A stretch of DNA of 64,000 bases, taken from Symsagittifera roscoffensis. Its lineage: Eukaryota > Xenacoelomorpha > Acoela > Convolutidae. The notes under the pieces were generated by a model that saw only the letters and a program-made list of their open reading frames with translations, searched no databases and was not told the origin of the DNA. Position 1 is the stretch's first letter, and each line of letters starts with the position of its first letter. Positions 51,400-64,000 of this stretch are shown here, one piece after another. Both the position numbers and the translations under genes were made by a program. Where the stretch lies: NCBI RefSeq assembly GCF_963678635.1, contig NC_087065.1:75989786-76053785 (forward strand). Direction: 5' to 3'.

Positions 51400-52870
51400 A
51401 CGAGATAAGACGATTTTTGAGATTTTTTCAAAAATTTTCAGAAATTTCAAATAACAAAATAATTTGCAAAACTTGATGTTCCCAACCCTGTAGTTGGGGG
51501 CTGCCAGAGTACTCTAAGGAGTTACAAATCTTGCCTCCAAATATGACTGTTCAAATACTTGTAGTTTTTGAGATATGACGTTTTTTGTGATTTTTCAGAA
51601 AACTTATATTAATTTTTTTCCGCAAAATCTGAAATTCCCAACCCTGTAGTTGGGCCCTGTCCGAGTATTCTCGAAGATTGCGAATCTTGCCTCCAAATAT
51701 GACTGCTCAATTCTTAGTAGTTTTCGAGATATGATATGTTTTGTGATTTTTTCAAGAATTTTCAGAAAAATTTATTTAATTATTTCTCAAAATTTGAATT
51801 TCCCAATCTTGTAGTTGGGTGCTGTCAGAGTACTGTAAGGAGTTACAAATCTTGCCTCCAAATATGACTGTTTAAATCTTTGAGGTTTTCGAGTTCTGAC
51901 GTTTTTGTGATTTAAAAAAAATTTCAGAAAAGTTATTAATTTTTTTAAGTAAAATCTGAAATTCGCAACCCTGTAGTTGGGTCCTGTCAGAGTAATCTCT
52001 AAGATTGCGAATCTTGCCTCCAAATATGATTGCTCAGTTCTTTGTAGTTTTCGAGATGTGACGTTTTTTTGTGTTTTTTTTCAAAAATTTTCAGAAAACT
52101 TAAATTATTATTAGTTTTTAAAAATCTGAAATTCCCAACCCTTTAGTTAGGTCTTTGCAGAGTAATCTCAAAGATTGCGAATCTTGCCTCCAAGTATGAC
52201 TGCTCAATTCTCTGTAGTTTTCGAGATATGACGTTTTTTGTGATTTTTCCAAAAATGTTCTCAAAACTTCAGAAAGTTCAAAATAATTATTTTTTCAAAA
52301 TTTGATATTTCCAACGCTATAGGTCGGTGTTGTCAGGGTACTCTAAAGAGTTGCAAATCTTGCCACAAGCGACTGCTAAATGCGACTGCTCTAATGCTTT
52401 TAGTTTCCGAGATCTGACGTTTTTTGACTTTTTCAAAATTTCTCGAAGAACTTATCTACAAAGAAATTCAAAAATTTTGAAAATACTAACTTGATGAAGA
52501 TGCAACCTTATTGTCAGCGTACACCCAGGCGTCTCAAATCTTGCCTCTTAATATGAATGCTCATATCCTTTTAGTTTCCGAGATAAGACGTTTTTTTTTT
52601 TTTTGTTTTTTTTTTCGGGAAACTTAGGTTTCGGGATTCCTAACTCTATAATAGGGTGCTCTTAGTGGTTGCAAATCTGGCCTCCAAATTTCTCCAGAGG
52701 CACATCAAGTTTTCGAGGTGACGCTTTTAAAATGGGAATTTAAAAAAATGTAAAAGTTCGAAATTACCAACCCTGTAATTGGGTGCAGTCAGAGTACACT
52801 AAAAGTTTGCATATGTTGTTTCCAATATATGCGGTTTTTCATGATCTGTCGTAAAATTTCGAAGGACCGA
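51400..52870. repeat. Degenerate ~160-bp tandem repeat array
   Basis: Eight or nine units share CCCAACCCTGTAGTTGGG, then CAGAGTACTCTAAGGAGTT, then CTTGCCTCCAAATATGACTG, then TTTCGAGATATGACGTTTT. The CTTGCCTCC landmark occurs near 51531, 51687, 51854, 52014, 52184 and 52543, with more diverged units beyond. It looks like a decaying satellite. Element B is inserted in one unit. Confidence 0.85.
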
Positions 52871-52904
52871 AGGTGCGTTAAACGCTAGTAAGTTTATCTC
52901 GACA

Positions 52905-53136
52905 ATTAGGCCACAATTAATCACAAAAGTTAGGCTGTTTTGTATCAATCTCTTCTAAAAAATGGCGGATTTTGGCGTTTCTTAGAAAACTTGAGTCGAC
53001 ATTCAAAATTTTGCAAAATTGCTTTCTAGAATTTTGTACTTCCGTTTTTTCGTATGTTCAGCACTACGAGGTTTTACAGCAAAATGCGTGCTCGGAGGGT
53101 TCGAAAGTGCCTTTCTGGCAGAATGGCACAAACTTT
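52905..53136 (-). repeat. Diverged LTR remnant of the B family
   Basis: Ends with CTGGCAGAATGGCACA, identical to the outer 16 bases of the B LTR. Upstream, AAAATGGCGG, TTTCTTAGAAA, CATTCAAAATTTTG and TTCTAGAATTTTG align loosely with the same region of that LTR. Only this end is recognisable. Confidence 0.5.
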
Positions 53137-53315
53137 TTCGAACTTGTGACCTCTGGCACATTTTTGTCGGCTAGCTGGCCATGTGTATTTGTGATGTATC
53201 CTAAGTGGTGCAAGCTCCGCTTCGCCTCTGTTTCCTTGATAATAATGACCTTCTGACTACCGTTATTTACCTCATTTTCTGTTAATTAAACTCAAGTGTA
53301 ATTTTAACAGATTAT

Positions 53316-53666
53316 ATGAAATCAATGGCTGCACATGGCACTAAAGAATCGGATCTTAGATTTGCGCATGCAAAAGTACGGCGAATAATGGTACAGAACG
53401 AAGAAGTAGGACGAGTTGAATATTCATGCCCTCTGGTTTTATCTCGTGCAACTGAACTTTTTCTTTCCGAGTTGCTTCAAAAAGCTATTCTACTTGCGTC
53501 TGAACGAAAGACAAAAGCGATTACACGAAAAACCTTGGAGGAAGTTCTTCTGACAAGTTCCAAATATAGTTTTATAAAAGATTTTGACGTTAATGAGAGC
53601 AATCAAAATATGTTAAACATGAAGCATGATATCAAATATGTTGACGATGAAAATGCAAATGTGTGA
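53316..53666 (+). CDS. Histone-fold protein, NC2-alpha/DRAP1-like
   Basis: 116 aa from ATG 53316. Residues ~14-90 form one NF-YC/NC2-alpha-type histone fold: RFAHAKVRRIM (helix 1 start), a long helix 2 (PLVLSRATELFLSELLQKAI), a KAITRKTLEEVL helix 3, then FIKDF. The FxKD tail and the SRAxELFLxxLL core match NC2-alpha best. That protein pairs with NC2-beta to repress or redistribute TBP on promoters. CHRAC and DNA polymerase epsilon small subunits share the fold and remain possible. The protein is short, lacking a long C-terminal region. AG lies 5 bases before the ATG in TTTTAACAG, suggesting a splice or trans-splice acceptor. It may be a complete single-exon gene or a last exon. Confidence 0.7.
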   Translation: MKSMAAHGTKESDLRFAHAKVRRIMVQNEEVGRVEYSCPLVLSRATELFLSELLQKAILLASERKTKAITRKTLEEVLLTSSKYSFIKDFDVNESNQNMLNMKHDIKYVDDENANV

Positions 53667-55249
53667 ACGTAGAATTTATAATCAGTTTTGTTTCATAGAA
53701 AGAAACAAATTTTTGCAACATTTAATCTGACTTAGGCTCTCTTGCCACTGTGAAGAAAACTCTTGCAACTGTGAAGAAGGACTTGCTAGTTTTTTTCGTT
53801 GCTTTAGCAAATTTTGCTCGAGAGCTTGAAACGAACAGAAAATGACATGTATTCTTAAACAATCTCTAAACAAACATTAACACTTACATTCAAAAGAAGG
53901 TCTTGAAATCACTTAAATGTCGTCAAGCGCAAAGTTTTAAAAGCAGTTTTTTCAACAATGTGAGGGTGGTAGGGGACTGCTGCTGATATCAAAAATTTTG
54001 AATTTAGAAACGAAATCAAGATCCACAGTCATAAAAATAGTTTTAATTATTCGAAACTTCTAGATAACGTTGTAATGTTGCACGAATGCGATGGATATTA
54101 TATTCATATTTTGTTTATTTTGCACTCCGTGTATTGCAATCGGTTTATGTGAAGCAAGAAGTTTTCTCGGTTGCTTGAATGTAAAAGTTTGAACTGATTT
54201 TCACTTGAGTAGGGTTTGATGATTGTTTGTTTTGTTTTGTTCACGCTCAAACTTGATTTTGGAGTATTCTTAAGTTCAGTTCATTGATTTTGTTAAAAGG
54301 GAGACACACTCAGCTATTGGACAGCAGAAGTGCAAAGGTCACGAACAACGTGAGCAATTTCTAGTTTCAAAAATTGACTTTTATTTTCTGAATTTTCAGT
54401 GGAATACATTTGATGATCCAGTTTGCTCTAGATAGGCTAATTTTCATTAAGAAAAGTCAACCATCAACGTTTTTTGAACGAGCTTTGACATTGAATAATT
54501 TGAGAGTCAATCAAAATTGTGAAGAGCCGTGTATAGGTCGTGATGATTTTTGTTGTAAAAGTTAACGTTTTTCCGGGCTCAAATTTGAGTTTTTGTAGGT
54601 TTGACATTTGATTTTTAAGTTTAGTTCATTTCGTCTGTCAATAGAAGCCAAACTCCACCATCGAACTGCAAAAATGTAAAGGTCACGAAAAACTCGATCG
54701 GCTTCTAGTTTCGCGGGAGGATTTTTTTTTCAGATTTCCTTGTGGAATAAAAAAAATATAACTACTGATTCAGTTGTCTCACCGTTTTCTCAAATGGGGA
54801 TATCTAAGTGTCATTAAAAATTTGTTCTAAAAAGTTCGAGAGCTTTAAGCCCATCTATTTTTTGTTTGAAATTTATAAATAAACTTTTCGCAACAAATAA
54901 GTCAGCTTTTTTTTCTGTTGATCTTTGCTTGCCAACTGTCTGTCGGCTGTTCTTTAAAATTCGAGAGTTTTATGTTCAATCAAGGTTTTTAGCTTCTTTG
55001 TTCTTTTGCACCATATAATAGCTATTTGTGTTTTTGTCGTTTTTTCCGATGTAGCTTGTTGTGGCCTCGTCTCCTTCATAGGCAGTGGATTTCGTTTCTT
55101 TTGATAATTTTTCATCTCCGGAGGAGATGAAGGTTTGTTGGAGGTAGCGTCGTGTTTTTCAAAGCCCAGTGCCTTTGGCCCCCGACGGGATATTAAGGCA
55201 TTGCACATTTATGGATTACTTGAACTTCCGTTTTGACACTGGACTTCGT
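53667..55249. other. Gene-poor AT-rich DNA with a diverged direct repeat
   Basis: Two loosely similar ~120-bp stretches (about 54300-54420 and 54650-54760) share GTAAAGGTCACGAA-like and TTCTAGTTTC blocks. No gene or known element is recognised. Confidence 0.4.
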
Positions 55250-56000
55250 TTTGTTGTGCTGTGGTGAGGCCAGCAGCCTTCGGCATGCTAAGTATTGCTT
55301 GAAGGAAGCTTAGCTTTCCACTCCACCGTTCTATGTGAGCTGAATAAATACGAAGTAAGTGAAGCGGCCTTGTAAATATGAGAGCAGCCATCATTTTGTG
55401 TTGTCAGTGAGGGAGGTACTAAATGTGTCATTGAAAAGAACTGGTAAACCGTATCAAATACGGCTGTAAGGTCTAAAGCGACAAGTAGCGTTCTATGACA
55501 GGGTTTCCCTTTGTTAAGGCCCTTAGTTACTTCGTGGTTGATAAAGTTTAAGGCCGCTACTGGCGACCGTGCCGTTTCGAAGCCAAAGCCATGCTGACGG
55601 ATAGACAGCTCAATACACTGGTTACGTTTGGGTAAGAGTAGTCTTTCTACTAGTTTAGCCACGGGAAACAAGTGCTATGGGCCTATAATCTTTGCATGTT
55701 GCAGGATCTTTGTAAGTGGGATAATTCGACAGGTCTTCAAGTTATGTGGTTTTACTGCGTTGTTAAGTGATATGTTAACAACGTTGGTACCAATCAAGGT
55801 AGTGAATGTGAATCGATGCAATCTTATCAGGACCCAGGGCATTATTCCTTTAAATTTCTTTAATTGCAGTTTGTACTTCTTCAGCCTTCAAGTTCGTGGC
55901 TTTAAAGGGTAGTTTTTCTATTTAACGCATAATGATTTTTTTTTGTCAATTTTATTTGGGTAGTGATGTACAGTTCGTCGAAGCGCTTGGCGCACACTTT
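55250..56000 (-). pseudogene. Jockey/RTE-like LINE reverse transcriptase fragment
   Basis: Minus strand 55671-55288 reads PVAKLVERLLLPKRNQ, then QHGFGFETARSPVAALNFIN, then KPCHRTLLVALDLTAVFDTV. These correspond to RT blocks 2-4, with ALDLTAxFDTV as motif A. Upstream sequence to about 56000 encodes the preceding part in other frames. The catalytic xADD region is absent or unreadable and the end is truncated. The fragment is inactive. Confidence 0.7.
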
Positions 56001-59000
56001 GGCCATCTTTAAAAATAATTGGGTTGTTTGATGTCTGGTTGACTTTGTGCGGAAATGGGTTTAATGTTCGACTATAAGTTACTTGATTGTACTCTGTGGT
56101 CAGTTTTGTGGGAATGAAATCCGTTTTGAGCGCTTTTTGTCTTGTTTAGCTCAACCCAATGACCAGAAAAAGAACGATGAAAGTTCAAAAAGGTGAGACG
56201 CCAGCGTGCTTAGTATAAACCGAGTGCTCATAAACAATTCAAACAACGCTAAATTTTGAACTGTTTCAATATAAAAAAAGCAGAAGAAATTTTGCTTTTT
56301 CGAAGCATTTTGCTTTTTCATCCTAATTACTTTCGAATTATCTTATTGCAGATCGAAATGCGTCTGAAAGTGCTTTTTTTGATTTACTTTTAAACACGTT
56401 GTTACCTGATATGTTTCGATCAGCATCTGTGGTGCTTGATAGGGACCCGCAAAAATTTATTGGAATTTCAATGACCAACGAATTGCTAATTTGGTAAATT
56501 ATTGATTTCATTTGTAAATTTTTTGCACATCGTTTTGATAAGGTTTTCGCTATTGTTTTTGTTGTTGTTGTTGTGGTTGTAGCCTCGTTGACTCCTGGCG
56601 ACAATGGGTTTGTTTTGGTAGTTTCGTCTGTTTGAAGTGCAGTGTATTTCGCTCCAACAAGATACGGAGGGCATGCGACTAACGTGGTTTATTTGAACTT
56701 CGTTTCAACACTAGACTGGTCTGAATTGTTCAAGGTGAGGAAATCATCCTTCGTCATGCTAATTAGTTCTTTTAAAGAAGTTCGTTTGAAAAGGTTGTCG
56801 ACCAGTTTTTCAGCTCGGCGAGGTTGCGGCGTATGATATGTGCAGTTTTGTCAATGCGCGAGTATTGCAGTAATTGTACCTCAACTTCAACAAGTATCTA
56901 GCAGATCAAATTGTCATTGATACGGCTCAACTTGAATCATGTGTATAAGTTCAAGAATGTTGATAAACGATTTCTTTTCAATGTTTATCGATTAATTGCC
57001 AATTTTGCAATAATTCATAGGATGTGCTACCAATTATCATTTGATTGATTTCAGGATTTTTGAGCCTTTAACTTAAGCGCTTTTGTTTTAAGCGTTATCA
57101 AATCGGAATCTAGACTTCGAGTTAACAACTAGAGGTTATTAAAATTGTTGAATCAGTTGGCATGTAGTATTTTGTTTCGACTTGATTCTTCGGCTGATTA
57201 TATAACTGTTTATTTGCGTCATAGTTCGTCGTTTGACAGGCCAAAATATTTGTTATTTCTTTTGTGACCTTAAAGGGGAGTTCGAAAGCGGGAGCTTAAG
57301 GTTTTTTATAGCTCAAAATGTTTTAAAGCAATTTTGTCCACCCAAAATTTGTCTGCTCAGTTTGATGAATGTTCTTTTTCAATACTTATTTTACACTGAC
57401 AATTGTGTTTTTCAATATTTTTCTTCACTATCAACTACCTTCGAGGCAAATTTAAAAATAGATATTTTTACTCTTGCGATTGGCCAGCGTTACCATACCG
57501 GAATACAGGCATTTTTTCGAGTAGACAACTTGATTAACGGAATCACTTGTATCTTGGTTCATAATAAATTCAAACTTCTAAGCGTTTCCGGCCAACTAAC
57601 CTGGAGGTAAAGACGATGCCTAGGAGTTGTCATGTCTTGGAATCGTCGTTCCTGCTGAGCTCATTTCCCTGTAAAATTGCTTTAAGTGTTTGATTTACTC
57701 TTAAAATTTGTCATTTAACTTACTTTTACTTCGTATTTCCTTCTTTGTTTTTTTTGTTTCGCTAAAAAAGTTCCTTGGACCAAATTATTTCAGCTTATCT
57801 ATCGGCTTGATGACCTACTAATTTTGGGTCGTTTCAAGGGAAACACAATTTTAACACCCCTCCTGCAGAAGCAGTCAATTTTGTAGCAAATTTTGTTTTG
57901 CAACAGAATGGAAAACTCATTCAATATCAAACTCCTACCTCCGTCTTTAGCTGGGCTCATAGTTGTTTTTTTATCGAGACATACGAATCTAGTTTTAACA
58001 TCAATTTTTTTCGATTTAAATATTTTTTGACTCGTTATTTTTCATGTTTGTGCTGTATCGCAAGTGGTGTAAAGCTCTGCTTCGCCTCTGTGTTTCAATT
58101 TCAATTTTTTTCGATTGGGACGCTTTTGTCCTATTTTTTTTCTTCGGGTAGCTTCCGTTCCATTTTTTTTTGACGTATCGCAAGGGGTATCATCTAGCAG
58201 CATTGTTTTCTACTGCTTGTTTTTTCCCAAGATTACACGCTTGCAGCAATCGCGAATCTTTCCATTATTTTTTAATGTGTCCGGATGCGATATTTTCCTC
58301 ATTTCTTATCTTCAAGTATATTTTTATCCGACTTATTAACTTTTTTAGGATGCTAACACTTGCGAAGGCGTTTTTACCAGCAAAATCAGATACCACGAAT
58401 AGTCATCGGACTTGGTCGATTGATATATCATATTAAAGCCTTTGCAAAATTGTCTCAATGTCGAGAAGAACTGGTTTGATTTTTTTTGATATTTAATCAA
58501 GTTTCGAGGAAGTAACGCGATCGAGTAGCGCTCGTTATATGGATTTTTTTTTTAATTTTAGAAAAAAAAACACTTGGCTTAACTATAAAAAAACTAGCTT
58601 TGGCAAAAAAAAAGGTTTTCTAAATTCTAATTTTTTGTGCCAAAAATCGGAAAGAGTTAGAACTTTTATTAATTTTTCTTTTCATTTTAATATTCGTTTT
58701 TTGAAGACGAATATTGTCGATCTTGCACGAAATCACTAATTTTTTACGCAATCGTATAGTTCTCGATTCACACGACCTACTAAAATTGACATTAATTTAA
58801 AAAATATATAGTTTTTTTAATGATTATGGTCGGAACATTCTGTGCTACTTGCACAGCAAATGGCTATCCTTGTTTTCCGATAAGCATTGCTATAGCAAAT
58901 TTGGTAGAATTAGTCATTTTTGTGCGGGTGATTTTATAGACGTATTTGAACATGTATACGTTTTATTTCTTCGTTACTTTTACACTTGCGGCAGCAAGTG

Positions 59001-60470
59001 TCTCGTAAGCGGGGACTTTTTTTCTCATTAACAACTTTTCTCACAATTTTTAGTTTTGATTTAGTATTGAACCTACTCAACTTCAGGTTCAATTCCACTT
59101 GGTGACGCCGTCGCTTTTGCCCCTTAGGTCTGGAGTTAGAGTCCCATTCGGATCTTGTTTTTTCAGTATGTATGCAATTGAATTTTTTTTCCGGTAAATG
59201 TATTCACTTTATTAAAGCGCTTTCAATGCTACCTGGATTTGATGTAAACAATAAGTTTGATTTCATACAATAAGTAAGATTTCAATATTTTTTGAAAAAT
59301 GTCTTCGACTAAGCGGCTTTGTCTAAGTTTTCTGTGGGGCAGCTTGTCAAGATTTGTTAATGTTGTATTGCAAACAATGGGAGGCTCTGTGTGCCAGTTG
59401 TAACTATATTGATCTTGTTTTGGAGAGTTTTAAGACTTGATAGTTATCAGATTTTCAGTTGTTGGGCAGCTTCAAATCCCGATCTTGTCTGCGCGCTTAA
59501 AAGTCCGTTGAACTGGACCAATAGCTTTGTCTAATACAAAAATGCATGGATTAAAAAATGTTTCGCTCAAGTTAAAATGAAATGTAAGCAAAAGAATTCT
59601 TCGTTGATTTTTTTTTCGATTTTTACACCCATGCGATTAGCAAGGCTATTGTAACTGGGTCGTAGACTTTCCCCATCAAAAACTTTGGTCGTAGAATTTG
59701 CACAATAGAGTTTCGTCTGGTTCATTCTGTTTCATAATAAGTTAAAATCTAATGACTGATTTTCTTGGAACAGAGGTAACATAGCTGCTTGGGACGACGG
59801 TGGCCTCTGATTTGAGTCTGAGGAGAGGGGAAGGTGCTTCGATAATTTTCTAAAAGTTTTTGAATCATCGTGCGTCTGCCTTTTTGTCGGCTTGATTATC
59901 GCTGCTTGCATTGATTTTTTTTTGAAAATTTTTGATATTTTTTCGCATAAGAATGACATGTAGTTGAGTTTGATTTTTTTTTGTAATTTCCATTTTGTGC
60001 TATTTATTTTCTTGAGCATTAACTTGCATAAATTAGTGCTCAACGATTTAATAGCATGTCAATAGTTTAATAGCAGGTGTTTTATCCTTTTTATCAGTGA
60101 CTAGTGTGGTACTCCTGCATAGTTGTGTGAAGGTATTAGATTCTGGAGAATCGGTTATTCGAACCCCATAGAGGCTAAACTTTTTAAAAATGCTGTTTCC
60201 TCATTTTTTTTTGTTTTTTTCTGGCATTGTAAAGCGCTCGCTTGCAAGTTTTAGCTTGTTTTTGCGAAGTTCAGCTTGGCTTGTGTTAAAAATTAAAAGA
60301 TTACGACATAAAAATAGTGCCTAAAATGGGGAAAAATGGATTTAGCTATGAATTAATTTCTGTAAAGTTAGTTTGACTGATAACTATGAGTTCCTTGTAT
60401 GAATAATAATTGTTCATCCATATAGCTGAGCTAATCCCTCAAAGCATAGGAAATAATTGCGATTCTTTCA
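56001..60470. other. 4.5 kb without recognisable genes
   Basis: T-rich, with only short low-complexity ORFs (the longest is 57233-57610, without recognisable features). A short phrase, GTATCGCAAGTGGTGTAAAGCTCTGCTTCGCCTC near 58055-58090, recurs partially at 53190-53225 and 63085, hinting at a small dispersed repeat. The upstream part of the GOLPH3 locus (a 5' UTR intron or intergenic DNA) presumably lies at the right end. Confidence 0.45.
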
Positions 60471-60477
60471 GATTTCG

Positions 60478-64000
<3,523 letters not shown>

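Noticed and set aside
51480-52870. CRISPR-like array
   Set aside because: The units are ~160 bp, degenerate over their full length and without unique spacers. The genome is eukaryotic.
57233-57610. 125-aa ORF with many Phe/Leu residues
   Set aside because: T-rich DNA gives such frames by chance. No domain, splice signal or initiator context supports a gene.
59040-60190. tRNA-like motifs GGTTCAATTCC and GGGGTTCGAATAACC
   Set aside because: No cloverleaf could be folded around either motif by eye.

Overview
The window is metazoan nuclear DNA that is AT-rich, intron-bearing and dominated by transposons. Only two host genes are supported. One is a small histone-fold gene at 53316-53666 (+), closest by eye to NC2-alpha/DRAP1. 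The other is the first two coding exons of GOLPH3 at 60478-61663 (+), whose remaining exons lie beyond 64000. Both start codons sit 5-6 bases after a strong 3' splice-acceptor sequence, which would fit spliced-leader trans-splicing. I cannot name the phylum.

Layout. 1-12158 is old transposon debris: duplicated DNA, non-LTR retrotransposon fragments, a solo LTR (2362-3233), a Penelope-like element (5495-7130, -), and a decayed CR1-like LINE with a PHD finger (7635-11593, +) inside a 14-bp target duplication. 12159-26602 holds LTR retrotransposon A (+). Its gag-pol is frameshifted, its second ORF encoding an SGNH hydrolase is intact, and its right end is scrambled. 26755-51399 holds LTR retrotransposon B (-), about 24.6 kb, inserted into a roughly 160-bp tandem repeat that resumes on its right (51400-52870). 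After that come an LTR remnant, the histone-fold gene, a LINE fragment, long gene-poor DNA, and GOLPH3 with a hAT-type MITE in its second intron.

Element B is the notable object. Its LTRs differ by only about eight substitutions by eye. It carries a continuous 3160-codon gag-pol in Ty3/Gypsy order (zinc knuckles, protease, reverse transcriptase, RNase H, integrase). The C-terminal extension resembles a TARG1-type macro domain. Next come an 889-aa SGNH-hydrolase ORF and a third reading frame of about 1860 codons interrupted by one TGA and one TAG. A 272-aa ORF overlaps the end of that frame. The 3.1-kb leader contains two tandem RNA modules whose helices differ by compensatory changes, and a long series of GGAGGGT/ACCCTCC motifs. 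The integrase catalytic glutamate is a valine, so this copy is probably dead despite its intact ORF. Element A shares the PBS, polypurine tract, macro-like domain and SGNH ORF but lacks the third and fourth ORFs. Together they define one family of large Gypsy-type elements with 3-bp target duplications.

All calls come from reading the sequence and the translations. No database search was possible.
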